The notes under the pieces were generated by a model, which saw only the letters and a list, made by a program, of their open reading frames with translations, did no database searches and was not told the origin of the DNA. The translations under genes were made by a program, and so were the position numbers. Below are positions 23,919 to 36,218 of a DNA stretch of 64,000 nucleotides, one piece after another (the stretch's first letter is position 1; each line of letters begins with the position of its first letter). The stretch lies in NCBI GenBank assembly GCA_900155495.1, contig FTLJ01000040.1:16234-80233 (forward strand), written 5' to 3'. Origin of the DNA: Porogramme epimiltina. Taxonomy: Eukaryota; Basidiomycota; Agaricomycetes; Polyporales; Polyporaceae.

Positions 23919-26900
23919 ATGGCGAGCAAACCCAAGGCCACTCGCGCCTCCTCGCGCACAAAGGCCACCGCCGTGCCGCCAGCCCCTGCACGCACTACGC
24001 GGGCTGCATCCAAACCTACCACAACGGCTGCACCCCCTGCGAAGAAGACAGTATCACGGAAGCCTCTTGTGAATAGGGACAACTCACCGGACACCAAGTC
24101 CAGTGGACGCAATGTTACTCCGAAGCCGAAATCTATGGAAAAGCAGGCCTCGATCGAGTTGCCGTCAGACACGGACAGAGAACCCATCAAGGCAAGTAGA
24201 GCTTCTCCAGCTCTTATGCTAAACAACAAGCATGCCTCTTGTATCGCACTTGGTGGCACGTCCTCGCCACCCGTGAAGAGATGCTACAGTGGTCGAACCG
24301 ACCTGTCACGGGTGGCGATATTGCGGATTTTGTGGATCTAGCTCACTAACGAGCACTGAGTTTACGCGCCCGATTCAATAATATTCTTACGCCATCTTTA
24401 TTCGCCCAGGCCTTCCTGAGGATCCGACCCCGTTCAGACGATGCAGATACAGGCTACGAGCCGTATCTGGACCCGCTCTCAGATACTTCAGTCCGAATGA
24501 CCGACCCGTCCTCGTCGACCACGCATTCTCGCTTGTCAGCCATCAACCCGACCTCCATCTATACCTTCTCGCACATCTTTCCGCCCAAAACCTCACAATC
24601 AGATTTCTTCAGTAAGACAACCCTACCACTGGTTAGGGATGCACTTGAAGGCCAAAACGGATTGTTGTTTGCGTACGGGGTTACTAACTCTGGTAAGACT
24701 CACACAATCCAAGGCGGTGGAGGCGAAGGCAATGCCGGAATTATCCCGAGGACATTGGATGTGATCTTCAATAGCATCGAGGGTTTGCACGGAGACGGCA
24801 AGGTGCGATATTTTCATCGCTCCTTCGAATACAACCGCTAAAATGCTTTCGAAAAAAGTTCAGACCTGTACGATTACAAGGGATAGAGCTCGCCTCTGTA
24901 TCCGATGAGCCTACTTCCATCCGCCTTCCGAGTAAATCTAGCGCTCCAGCCCTCGGCGACGTCTTGGAAGAAGATGAAGATCTCCCGTCCTCTTCATCAA
25001 GCCAAGATACGGACCCGACAGTACTGAAACTTGACCGCAATTATGAGTACACAATATGGCTCTCCTACGTCGAGGTTTATAACGAGAAGGTCTACGATCT
25101 CTTCGGGACGTTAGAGACCGGACAATCTCCAAGTACTCCTCGTGCAGCGTCGGGTATTCCGCGGCCCACTTCTTCGTTCCTCAACCTACCGGTCCCGCCT
25201 AACAAGGCACAACCACTGTTGCTAACCCGCAAGGCGCTCACAGTCAAACCGAGCCCAGCAAGCGACGGAGACGGGGAAGCTCCAGCAGGGAAATATGTTG
25301 CTGGCCTTCGACAAGTTCGTGTGAGAAGCGCGGCGGAAGCGAAGGAGCTCCTCCGTGTAGGCCAACTACACCGCCGAGTATTTGGCACACTCGCAAATAG
25401 TCAGAGCAGCCGAAGCCACGCCCTCGTAACCATTAAAATCTTGCGCGTACACCGCGGCGAACGCAACGTACGCTACCATTTAAAACAAAGAGCGCTTCAC
25501 TCCAGTCCTCTTACGCGCGCTTTCCCCTGGTTTAGGATCCCACCAGTATCCAGACGTCCCGTCTGACCTTGGTCGACCTTGCCGGATCGGAGCGGACGAA
25601 GCACACGCACACGTCCGGGGAGCGCCTTCGCGAAGCTGGTAATATCAATAAATCGTTGATGGTCCTTGGTCAGTGTATGGAGACGCTTCGCGCAAACCAG
25701 CGTACACTCGCACGGAGCCTGTCGCAAACCGTCAAGCCTGGTACCCACCTCGACACACGCGACGTCAAGCGCGGTTTAGCGCTCGTTCCATTCCGACACA
25801 GCAAGCTAACAGAAGTCCTTATGGACTACTTCGTCGGTGACGGGCGCGCGGTGATGATCGTGAATGTCAACCCGTACGACACGGGCTTTGACGAGAACGT
25901 GCACGTCATGAAGTTCTCCGCACTCGCCCGTGAAGTTTGTACGAATCCTGCGGCAACTGCCCCTCGTGCACCTCCCTCGCCAACCAAGCCGAAGAGTAAC
26001 GGCTTGCGTGTGAGCGCCCCACTGCGTCGGAAGGTTACCCTCTCTATTGGTGGTACTGGCCGGAAGGCGAGGGAGACGCACTTGGAGGTCTTAGAAGGTA
26101 CGATTGTGATCAAATAATGTCCCATGGACCCGTTAGTTGACCCCATACACTGCGCAGAGGACGAAGAACTCGACGACGGAGAAGAGACGAGTGTGGAGGA
26201 TGATGAACCTATCAACCCCCTCGTGAACGCCCTATTCGACGAGATCGAGGAGCTCCGCATGCAACTATACGACTCACAACTTCGATGTGCACTCATCGAG
26301 GCCGAGACTCGTGAGGAGGTCATGATTGAGATGGAAGAGCGTATGCAAAGCATGGAGGACATGTTCACAAAGCGGCTCATGCGTGAGGTGAGTCTCCGTT
26401 CGTGAGCGCTTCAAGACATGACTCTCATAAGCTTTCCTTGGTGCGTACGTAGATGGAACACAACGAAGAGAGGATGGACGCCAAACTTGACATGATTCAG
26501 CGGTCAAGGTTGCTCGGACGCGGCACAATTCCTCGATCAGAAGGCGGCTACTCCGACTCCATTGCCGATTCAGATGTCGGCCCGCTGCGCATGAGCGACG
26601 TCGGTGAGGGTGAATTTGATGACATGGAGTCGTCAGTTGCGGGGGTGCGTCGGAGATGCACAATATCATCTGTTGCTTTTCTTAATCGCCCGGATAGCGG
26701 GACGCCGATAACGAGAGCGAATCCGACGCGTATGAACAGCGCAGTCGCACGCCTTCGCCACTTGCGAACAAGGGCCGTCCAGCTCCCCCACGTCGGCAGT
26801 CGACACTCAAGGGCTCTGTCGCCGCGAAGCTCGAGCACGCCATGGACGTCGACGAGGTCGAGGTCGCGAGCCCAGAGGGAGAAGAAATTGACATCGACGA

Positions 26901-27505
26901 TTTCACAGACGACGATGAGGACGACGATGAAGAGTCCGAGTCTGACGAGGCTGACGATGACGATGACTCGATCCAGGAGTGGTCCGAGTCCGAGGCGTCC
27001 GAGTCTACCCCGGAGAAGGGGAAGGGGAAGAGTGCAGTGAAGACCCCGCCGAAAGCCCCGACTGGGCGCAAACCGCTCGCCGAGGCGAAGGCCAAGCAAC
27101 AGCAGCAGCGGCAGGCCCAGGGCCGACGTTCAACGCGCTCACGCGCGTCCAAGGCTCTAGCCGAGCTCGAGCAGGGCTTCGACGAGCTCTCATTGGGAAG
27201 TGATGACCAGGAGGACTCAACGGTTATTATCCCGAACCGGAAGGCGCGCGAAGCCGAGGCTGCTTCCGTTGGCCCCGGAGCGGAATATGTCCCGAAGAAG
27301 GGCGAGGTAGACACGGGGAAGAAGAAGAAACGGTGAGTACAGGGGTGCTCAGTGGGAGGGGGGCCGAACTGAATTAACACACGTTTGCAGGCAGCTGGGC
27401 AAGAACCGTGCCATGACTGAAGTAGTCGTGGAGAGCATTACTGCGAGCCGATCGCAGGAGAGCAGTGGCAAGCCACTACGGCGCAGCACTCGAGGGAACC
27501 GGTGA
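23919..27505 (+). CDS. Kinesin-6 family motor (KIF20/KIF23, klp9-like)
   Basis: A multi-exon gene for a motor of about 1,000 residues. ATG 23919 opens a basic, Ala/Thr-rich tail-like N-terminus; the motor begins at AFLRIRPRSDD (24410). The P-loop reads FAYGVTNSGKTHTIQG (24670), whose GVTNSGKT form is characteristic of kinesin-6. Switch I is NSQSSRSHALV (25395) and switch II is LVDLAGSERTKHTHTSGER (25570). The long insertion between strands (24900-25300, Ser/Pro-rich) also fits kinesin-6. After the motor come an acidic hinge, coiled coil (26200-26400) and a Glu/Asp-rich then Lys-rich tail to TGA 27505. Kinesin-6 motors bundle antiparallel midzone microtubules in anaphase and cytokinesis. The first intron appears to use a GC donor. 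Confidence 0.9.
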
Positions 27506-27826
27506 TGCGCGACCTGCGGACAGTAGCATCCGATCGTGACCGTGCTGCCGCTGCTCCATTTACCTGCCAACGACTGTTCCCAGACACCCTATCCCCAAGA
27601 CACTCAGTTTGTATCATATGTTGTGTTTCACAGAACCCAGAGAAGAGTCGGAATCATTGTATGTACGAGAAAAAGTAAATCAATCACAGTTGTAGATGCT
27701 AGACTAGCTATGGACGATTCGTATGCAAGGATTACAATTGACCGAGGAAGACTGCCCTATCAGGCCCACAATATACACTGTAGTATGTACGACCTTACCC
27801 ATAGGCCCTATAGCCACTTCACTACC
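27506..27826. other. Convergent intergenic region, kinesin-6 / Sgt2
   Basis: Only 321 bp separate the two stops, so this must hold both 3' ends. The sequence is more A/T-rich than its flanks, as expected of UTRs. No coding exon is seen. Confidence 0.5.
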
Positions 27827-29099
27827 TCACTGCGCTCCGCCGAATTGCTTTGCGCTGTAACGAAGCAGGTGAGACAAGTGTCAACAAGCAGTAGTCAAGG
27901 CTACCCACAGGTCTCGCAAAGACGGGTCGGACATGAGCTCCGACATCGAAGGCATGCCGCCTCCGGATTGCATACGGTTCATCTGGAGGGCGATTTAGTT
28001 CCCGAAGAGCAACCATTCCCGCCGACATCACGCACCATGTTCGCGAGTGCAGGGTTCTGCATCATCCTCTCCAAGCCGCCGTTCGCCATCATCTGCTGGG
28101 CCATCTGCATCATCCCGGGGTTGTTCAGCATCGACGCGAGGTCGGGCATTCCCCCGCCTCCGCCACCCATGTTGCGCAGCATGTCGGCCATGCCGCCCAT
28201 GTCTGGCAAACCGCCCGCGCCGGCACCCGCCCCAGCACCGCGGGCGGTCGCGGGCGACTCGAGGGGCGGCATCTCGTCTGTGGTGTCGTCGGGCACGATG
28301 CGTGCCTCTGCGTTCGCAAGACCGGTCTTGAGCGAGGAGTTGGACGGGTCGATGTCGACTCCGCGCCGGAAGGCATCCGCGGCCTGCTTAAAGTCCCCAA
28401 GCGAGTAGTGCGCGTGTCTGCAGAAAATCACCCAAACCGATCAGCTGCCTTCTCTCGGGCGAAAGGGAAGGGGAACGGACCCTAGCCGGTGGTACGCCTT
28501 GACGAACGACGGGTCGACCTCGAGCGCCTTCTCGGCGTCCGCGACGGCGGAGTCGTGCTCGCCCTTGCTCGAGTACGCCGCGGCGCGGTTCGAGTAGTAG
28601 ACGGCGTTGGTGGGATCGAGCGCGATCGCGTCCGTGTACGCCTTGACCGCCTCGTCGTACTTCTTCCCGGACATGTGCGCGTTGCCCGCCGCCTTGAGCT
28701 TCTCCGCCCCGGCCTTGTCCGCGGCCGACGGCGCCTTGGGTGCGGACGCAGAGGCGGATGCGGATGCTGCGGCGGGGGGCGCGGCAAGCTTGTCCTTGGT
28801 CTTCAGGAAGACATCGAAGATAGAGAGGAGCGTGGCGGGCTTCACGGAGAGGCGGTCGACCTGCTCGCTGTCGGCCGGATCGACGCCAAACGCTTCGCCG
28901 ATACATTGGACTGCAACGGGCGGGGCGCGAGGGAGGATCGGGCAGGGTAAGAAGGTGGCGGGGGTGGAGAGGCCGGAGGGCGGGACGACGCACTGGCTAC
29001 CTCCAAGCTCTCCTTGTCATCCTGCTTGACGGTGCCATCGTCGATGGACTGGTTGAGGAAGTCAATGACGGAGAGCACAAGGCGCTGCTTGTTCGACAT
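27827..29099 (-). CDS. SGT2: Sgt2/SGTA-like TPR co-chaperone
   Basis: A gene for a protein of about 340 residues of the GET tail-anchored-protein targeting route. ATG 29099 starts the Get4/5-binding N-terminal dimer domain (MSNKQRLVLSVIDFLNQSI). Three TPR repeats follow (KAAGNAHMSGKKYDEAVKAY; NAVYYSNRAAAYSSKGEHDSAV; AHYSLGDFKQAADAFRRGVD, about 28740-28330). A Gly/Met-rich client-binding C-terminus follows (MMQMAQQMMANGGLERMMQN). Two last short introns lead to MQSGGGMPSMSELMSDPSLRDL and the end AKQFGGAQ at TGA 27827-27829. The frame continues unspliced to 27979, but the spliced end matches the family much better. The protein is cytosolic and hands hydrophobic clients from Hsp70 to Get3. The start lies 227 bp from the divergent Prp19 start. 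Confidence 0.92.
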
Positions 29100-29326
29100 G
29101 GCTGGCGGCGTGTACGAGGCAAGTTGTTACTTCAAGTACGACTCTCCTCGGACCCGCCGCGCGGCCAGAGGCGGCGCAGACCATGCGCGCAGTAGGCGCC
29201 GATGGAAACATGCGCAAATACGCTGCCCACAATCTGCGCGGTGGCAGGACGCGCGGGCGCTAGACACCTTGGCTGGTTCACCTCGACCTTTCTCGACGCA
29301 CGCGCCGTCGCCCCCTCGCCCTCACT

Positions 29327-30966
29327 ATGTCCTTCTTCTGTTCCATCTCGGGGGAGCCCCCGCAGGATCCCGTTGTGTCGTCCAAGTCCGGCCACGTGTA
29401 CGAGAGGCGGCTCATCCTCAAGTATATCAACGAGAATGGGACCGACCCTATTACGGGAGACAAGTTGGAGGAGGCGGACCTTGTGGCAGTCAAAGCCAGT
29501 GCGTGACTTGTTTTGCGCTGCTATGCGTTCCTTGCACGTATATACTAATACATTCCCGGCGTGTAGACCCAAAAGCCGCTCCCCCACGGCCGCCCAATGC
29601 TAGCTCCATCCCCGCTCTTCTCCAAACCCTCCAAAATGAGTGGGACGCGGCCATGCTCGAGACCTTCGCGCTGCGCCAACAGTACAACTCCCTTCGCCAG
29701 GAGCTGAGCTATGCGCTTTACGCGCAAGACGCGGCTCAACGCGTCGTGGCGCGTCTCATCAAGGAGCGCGACGCTGCGAGAGAGTACGTGTACCACATGG
29801 TCTTGTTGTTGCTGTGTCTAACGACGAATGTCTGCAGAGCCCTCAGCAGCGTTGCTGCTACCATGAATGTGGACGCCCCCGCCGCTGCGGGAGACGTGGA
29901 GATGGGCGACTCCGCACCGGAGGCTGGTGGCCTCCCCGCCGAGGTCCTGAAGGCCATCGACGAGACCCACCAAGCCCTCTCTGCCACTCGTAAGAAGCGC
30001 AAGGCCCCTGCAGGATACGCGACCGCCGCAGACGTGAAGGGGTACACTTCAAAGCACACTATTCCCTCTCTCCACTCCCCTTCCCCGTCCGGCATCACGT
30101 CCATTGCCGTCTCCACCTCGAGCTCCTCTCAATTCCTCACGGGCGGCAACGACAAGATCGTGCAACTCTACGACAGGAGCACAGACAAGGTCCTTGCCTC
30201 TCTCAAGGGCCACACAAAGAAGGTTACGCACGTTGCGCTGCGCGAGCGGGAGGGAGAGCCTACGCTCATCCTCTCCGCCAGCGCCGACAAGTCCGCCAAG
30301 GTGTGGGCGCACGACTCGGCGTCGGGCGAGTACATTCCGAAGGCGACGATCCGCACGCACAAGGGCGAGCTCACCGGGCTCGCGGTGCACCCAACGTCGA
30401 CGCTGCTCGCGCTCGGCTCGCTCGACCGGACATGGTCGCTGCACGACCTGAACACGTTCTCGCAGGTGTTCCGCGCGCCCGAGTCCGAGGAGCCGTTCAC
30501 GTCGCTGAACGTGCACCCCGACGGGACGCTCGTCGCGCTGGGCACGCCGGGGGGCAGCATCCAGGTGTTCGACATCCGCGCGGGCGCGCTCGCGACGACG
30601 CTCGCGCCCGAGGGCGCGGCGCCGTTCACGGTCGGCACGCTCTCGTTCTCGGAGAACGGGTACCACCTCGCGGCGCCGGACTCGCTGTCGTCGGTCGCGG
30701 TGTGGGACCTGCGCAAGCCGAAGGTCGCGAAGTCGCTCGCGCTCGGGGACGCGTTCAAGGTCGCGCGCGTCGCGTACGACTACAGCGCGGGCTTCCTCGG
30801 CGTCGCGGGCAGCGAGGGCCTGCGTGTGTTCGCGAACAAGAGCTGGGAGGAGCTCGTGCGGTTCGAGGAGGGCGGCGAGGTCGCGGACTTTGTGTTCGGC
30901 GCGGAGGGCAAGGAGATCTGGGGCGTCACCGGCCGGGAGGTCCGTGTCTGGGGCGCGGCGGAGTAG
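29327..30966 (+). CDS. PRP19: Prp19-like pre-mRNA-processing factor (U-box E3 ligase, WD40)
   Basis: A gene with three main exons for a protein of about 505 residues. ATG 29327 opens the U-box directly (MSFFCSISGEPPQDPVV, YERRLILKYI, DPITGDKL). A central coiled-coil region follows (LLQTLQNEWDAAMLETFALR, 29610-29790), the tetramerisation segment of Prp19. Exon 3 (from about 29838) encodes a linker with KKRKAP and a seven-bladed WD40 domain from about 30060 to the stop, with repeats such as FLTGGNDKIVQLYDR, LILSASADKSAKVW and SVAVWDLRKPKVA. Prp19 is the core of the NineTeen complex that ubiquitinates spliceosomal proteins during activation and also acts in DNA repair. It acts in the nucleus. 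Confidence 0.95.
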
Positions 30967-31982
30967 AGTAAAACTCGCGGTCTGGTCGGGGCGAGGGGGG
31001 GACCGGGCGACGTGCTGTGTTCATTACTGTTTTTTGCTCTCTCGAAATTGCTTGTGTGTACCCACCCTGATCTCCCCTTGTGCACAAGCTGTGTGATTGC
31101 CAAGCCCGCACATGTGCATCTGGTTTGCTCAAACTGGATTAGCTGTGTTGTGGGGTTTGTTATCCGACGGACGATCGGGAAGCCTGGGGACGAGGAGTTG
31201 TCGAGGACGTGTCCGCTTCGGTGCCTGGGCGCTTGTAAGACCGGGTAAATGAAGCAAGCACGCTGATGTCACTCTTTCCAGACGCCTGCCCGAAATCCCC
31301 GGGGATTTTGGCGCTCGTGCTGCTCCCTAGCGCCGCCAATCCTCGCCTTTGCAATCGCACGCCAGCGTCAGGTCCTTTCTCCCATCCATGCCTGCCGGAT
31401 GCCGCCCCAACACGCCAGGGTGCATGCGCGTCACTCAGAAGGGGTTTTTCGGGGCAGCGAGAGGCGAAAAACGCTTGGTAAGCCCGTCCAATGCCGATTG
31501 CGGCATCGGAAACCATAATTTCTCGACATGGACCTCGCGCACCTGGCAGGAGGGCGAGCGTCGTCCGTGCGCGCCGGCCGTCCACGGTCCCTCGCGCGTT
31601 CCTCGAGATCAGCCTCAGCAGGCCGCCGAGATGCGCATCTCCCACCAGCTGTCCCCCCCCCCCTCGGCCCACATAGCCGGCCGGCCAAGCTCATCCCATT
31701 CCAGATTTTATGAGAGGCTGGTCCAGCGTGAGCCCGGGGTGAGTTCAGAGCGACGCCCCCGTCTCGCCCCGCCCCCGCGCTCTCTCTTCTGCGCTTCGCT
31801 TCAGCGTAATCGCGTCGACCTCCGTTCTCGGATCTGCTGCTGCTCGGTTGCCTCCCCTCTGCTCTCGTCGTCCTCAAACCCTCCGCCCGACGTCAGCATC
31901 TGCGACGCCCGAGGCTCATTGACGCTTTTAAGCGGTGCACTGTTATTAGGACACCCGCCGCACGCCCTCGCGCCACGCCAGG
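30967..31982. other. Intergenic region upstream of the RTA1-like gene
   Basis: About 1 kb between Prp19 and the RTA1-like gene in tandem. Frames here are GC-driven, without domains. A perfect 16-bp palindrome centred at 31300/31301 is the only clear structural feature; a pyrimidine-rich stretch near 31790-31880 looks like promoter or 5' UTR. Confidence 0.5.
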
Positions 31983-33820
31983 ATGCCCGCCTCCCTCCCT
32001 TTCCCGCTCTCCCTCTCGCTCCGCGCGCCGCTGTGCGCGGCCCTCGTCTGCTTCGCGGGTCTCGCGGCGCCCGCGCACGCAGTGAACATGCCCGTGCCGT
32101 GGGTGTTCACGGACCCGAAGCACGACCCGTTCAACCCGCTCAAGTACATCGCGAGCAACGCGCTCACCGCGGTCGCCATCTGTACGTCGCCTTTCTCCCT
32201 CCCTTTGTCGTCGCCGCTCCCTCTGCCCCGCACACCATTTCCCCTTCTCTTGTCCCCGAGCGAACGACGACTACGCCTGCCTTTCTGGGGCGCGGGTGGG
32301 CGGGCCTGGGAAGGCTGGAAGCGGGGAAGCCCCGCGGGCGGAAAAGAAGCGCGTCGCCACGCCACGCCCCGTCACGTCCGTCGTCGCGGGGGTGCCAAGC
32401 GGGGCGGGGTGCAGTAAGTATACGGACGCGGACGCGGGGGATGCGGTGGTGCGGCGTATTGCCTCTCTCGGCCCACCTGGCTGACGGGGCGCCGGGGATG
32501 TGGGGAGCGCGGGGGGAGACGCATTATGAACGCAGGAACGGACAGGTCCCCGCGCGGTTCCCAGGCGGCCCCCCTCCCCACGGGGGTTGTGGTGGTGTTA
32601 GCATTTCGCGCGTCGAGCTTCTTGTCTCCGCTCCTACGGTGCTGTCTGCTGTCTATCTGTGATGCGCTAACTTTGGATTCTGTTGTGTGGGCGTGTAGCG
32701 CTCGTGCTCGCGGTCGCGATCGTGCAGTGGTGGCAGCTGTACAAGTACGGCGGGCGGTGTATGCTGTCGATGCTGATCGGGGAGCTTGGTGCGTCTCGCT
32801 AGCCGTTGTGGGCGCGCACGCGCGTGGGTGCTAATGTGGTTCGTGGTGCAGCATGGACGATCGGCTTCGGGGTGCGCTTCGGGCTGCATAGTGACCCCGA
32901 CAGTACGCCGAAGTACATCGCGTACTACCTATTCATTGTGCTATCGGTGCGTGCGATCCTGCGCGGCTGTGAAGTGCTGGGACTGAAGCTTATCGACAGC
33001 CATGCGCGTTCATCGCGTCGGAGTATGTGCTCATGGGGCGTCTCGCGAAGTACATCAAGTCCGACAAGCACCTGCTCATCTCGCCACAACGGATCACTGT
33101 CGTGTTTGTTGTGTCTGATATATCTACATTCCTGGTTCAGGTGCGTTCTCCCTGCAGGTCTAGAGTGCCACTAGTTAGTCGCTGATATCCTGGGGTAGGC
33201 TGCAGGGGCTGGCTTGTCAATAGCCAAAGACCAACATCTCTCAAAGATTGGAGAGCACGTAAGTCAGCGTTTCCCCGAGTTGCCGCCTTTGCTTATCTCT
33301 TCTTTGCTTCCGCGACAGATATTTTTGGCAGGCCTAGTCCTGCAGCTCGTATCGTTCTTCCTCTTTATGCTCGTCGCTCTGCGCTTCATACACCGCGTGC
33401 GTACGCTGGAGCCGGATACATGGTCGATGGACGCCGCTCTCCCGTGGCACCGCGACTGGCGCACGCTCGTTTACGTGCTCATGGTCAGCTCTGTTGGCAT
33501 CCTCGTACGCCTCTTTCCCCCAACCTCTTGCCTTGGGGCGGTCTAGCTCACCCCCTGTTCTATCTTGGCTATAGATCCGGTGCTGCTATCGAGTGAGCGA
33601 GCTGTCACAAGGCTACCAGGGACACCTTGCGACGACGGAGGCATTCTTCTACGCGCTGGACTCGCTCCCACTGCTCATTGCGATCGCGATATACGTACCG
33701 TTCTGGCCTGCGCGAATGATCCCCACGATCGATATCGTCGGGAAGCCCGATCCCAACGCCACCTCAGGCGGACCCGAGGAAGGGCGAACGAGTGGGAGCG
33801 TCGAGGAGACGAAGGCATGA
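31983..33820 (+). CDS. RTA1-like (lipid-translocating exporter family) membrane protein
   Basis: A multi-exon gene for a seven-transmembrane protein of about 330 residues. The N-terminus from ATG 31983 has a signal-like hydrophobic stretch ending in AAPAHA, then NPLKYIASNALTAVAI. Later segments include LVLAVAIVQWWQLYKYGG (32700), AWTIGFGVRFGLHS (32855), the family block PCAFIASEYVLMGRLAKYI (33005-33055), QRITVVFVVSDISTFLVQ, FLAGLVLQLVSFFLFMLVALRFIHRV and a final helix before the hydrophilic tail TSGSVEETKA. Fungal members (Rta1, Rsb1) are linked to sphingoid-base export and resistance to toxic lipophilic compounds; the exact role here is unknown. Intron 1 (32182-32698, 517 nt) is far longer than its neighbours. 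Confidence 0.9.
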
Positions 33821-34491
33821 GGGCCTCACATTCTCGCCCTTAATATCAGCGAACTTTGTAGGGTCAGCTAGGCCTCTTGAGGTTAACAAGGTGGATTTAG
33901 ATTTGTGCGCTACGCTACTAGCCATGACGCGGGTGTTCTCTGTGGACGGATTGTATTGTATGTGGCGGACGTTATTGGGGCGCGTAATGGAGATGTTGAA
34001 CAGGCTTCGTGAGATACCGATCGCGCGCAAGGGGCTCTGGGGAGAGGGCGAGGCTGCTCGGAAGGACGGTTCCGTCCGGTCGGGCATCCGGATTCCGGGT
34101 GCTTCGTGGACCGATGGAGGCCATATCGAGATCAGTTCGTCGGGGGCCACGCGTCGTCCCGCTCTGCATTTTGCGCGGGGCTTGTAAGCAGGGCGGTCGC
34201 GTGCGGGGCGGGGGTGGGCGATCGAGGTCTTGCGGGGGCGTCTGGCTAGCGGGTGCGGCGGCCCACAATTTTTCTGAGAAAGGAAATTTTGGGGGAGAGC
34301 ACGGGGGCGGGGCTGGGTGCTGTGGGAGAGGCCGGAAGCGCGCGACGTCACATCCCCAACGGAAGGCGCACGCGAGAACATTTTGAATATAGGCCTCTCT
34401 TCGCTCCAGCGCCCGCCCTCCCACCCAGCCAGACCCCGGCCCCGTCCCTCCATCGCCGGCCAGTCTCCAGCCTCTCTCTCCTCCACCCACC
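33821..34491. other. Intergenic region, RTA1-like / Nudix genes
   Basis: This 671-bp tandem spacer holds no supported exon. The right part, rich in C and T from about 34400, is the likely leader of the Nudix gene. Confidence 0.5.
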
Positions 34492-36218
34492 ATGGCCGCC
34501 CACAAAGGTGCGCCCCCGCTCCCGCCCTCCTCGCTGCCCGCGCCCACCGCTTACCCGTCCCTATTCGCAGAGCCCAACACCATCGTGCAGCAGCTCTCTC
34601 GCGCCCTCCACTGCATTCGCTCCACGCCTCCGCGCATTATCGCCTCCCCAGCCACCCGTACGTATCTATCTGCTCCAGCTGCCTCGCAGCATCCGCCGCC
34701 GCCTCCCAGCGCCCGCCCACTTACTCGGCCGCATGCCCAGAACCCCGCCGCGCGGCCGTGGCGATCATCGTGCGCGTCGCGCCCCCGCCTACCCATGTCT
34801 TCAAGCAGCCCACCACCGACTCCGGCTCCCCGGCGAACGTGCCCCCACCGTCCCTCACCGATTTCTTCCAGCTGGACTGGGTCAACGCACCCGGCGCGCG
34901 CCCCGAGATCCTCTTCCTCCGCAGAGACAAGCCTGACCCAACCAACGATGGCGGACGCATGAGCGGCAGCGGCCCGAACACGCGCGAGGCACACGTCGCG
35001 TTTCCGGGTGGGAAGACAGAGGAGGGAGACGAGGGCGGCCTCTACACCGGTGAGCACCTCCGTCCGCCGACTACGCCCGCGCGGGCCTGGCCAGGGGTCG
35101 CGCGCCGCCGGCCTCCTGGCGGCGTGCTATCTTTCCCCGCGGTGCTTCTCTGAGCCGCTTTCCACGCACGCGGCGCTTGAGGCTGAATACCGCCTTTCTA
35201 TTGCAGCCATGCGTCAGACCTGGGAGGAGATCGGCCTCGACCTCGCCGAAGCGTCGTACACCCCCATCGGCCAGCTCGATGACCGCGAAATCACCACGTC
35301 GCTCGGCAAGCGCCTCCTCATGATCCTCTCCCCGTTCGTCTTCCTCCAGCTCACGCCCCAAACCACCCCCGTCGACCCGTCGCCAGGCACGTCCCTTCAC
35401 TGGGTGCCGCTCGCCGCGCTCCTACCCCGCCCCGTCGGGGACGGCCCCCGCTGGTCCACCGTGTCAGTTGACGCGTCGTCACGGTTAGCGCCGCGGCACT
35501 CGACCGTGCTCCGCCTCCTCGTACGCCTCCTGGTCGGCAGCATGAAGTTCCCCGCCATCCTCATCCCCACCGCCCTCTCCACCTCTGCGCCCCCACTGGC
35601 CGATTCCGCCGACGAGAAAGTAATAGACGCGAAGCGCGCGCGCGTCGAGTCCGCCGCGGGCTCAGGCGCGGTGCCGTCGTCGCTCAAGCGGCAGCGGTCG
35701 TTCCAGCTCCGGCCACGCTTCGGGCCGCACGACGGGGAGACGTTGAAGCTGTGGGGGCTCTCGCTCGGTATGACGCTCGACCTGCTCGCGCACATGGCGC
35801 CGCCCGAGGCGCGGCGCGGCGGCGCGGGTGCGCTGCTGCTGCCGCCAGACGCGGACGCGGAGCTGTTGCGCGTGCCGGTGATGGCGCCGAGCCTCGCGAG
35901 CGTGTTCCCGCGCTTTGGGTACCCGGACGTGAACTTCTGGATCTGGGTGTTTGGGAAGCGGTACCGCGCGGTCATCAGGGGGTGGGAGGCGAGCGTGCGG
36001 GCGGCGGGGACGAACGACAGGAGGTGCGTGCTGCTTGCAAGTGTGTGACGTTGTGCTGACGCCGTTTTGTGCGCCTCTGCAGAATCAACTGGACGGGGTC
36101 TGCGCTGACGACGTTCTACGCCGCGGTGCGCAAGGCGCTCATTGTCGTCATTGTCGTGCGCGCCATCCTGGTCCTTATTGGCTTGCTCCTCGGCGGGTGG
36201 CTGCTGTTCATGCGGTGA
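34492..36218 (+). CDS. Nudix-domain protein with C-terminal membrane anchor
   Basis: A five-exon gene of about 460 codons. Exon 1 is only 16 nt (34492-34507, MAAHK). The Nudix fold starts at RRAAVAIIVRVAPPP (about 34750), and the Nudix box spans an intron: AFPGGKTEEGDEGG then TAMRQTWEEIGLDL (34998-35240). Compared with GX5EX7REUXEEXGU it has Asp for the first Glu, one extra spacer residue and Gln for the Glu of the RE pair. The following TSLGKRLLMILSPFVFLQL resembles CoA-pyrophosphatase-type Nudix proteins (Pcd1/NUDT7/8). After a variable region the last exon (from 36083) encodes a hydrophobic helix, VRKALIVVIVVRAILVLIGLL, ending LFMR: a likely tail anchor. Substrate unknown; reduced activity is possible. 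Confidence 0.8.

Noticed and set aside
27979..28030. Unspliced C-terminus of Sgt2 ending at 27979
   Set aside because: Splicing at these sites gives MQSGGGMPSMSELMSDPSLRDLAKQFGG, which fits the family far better.
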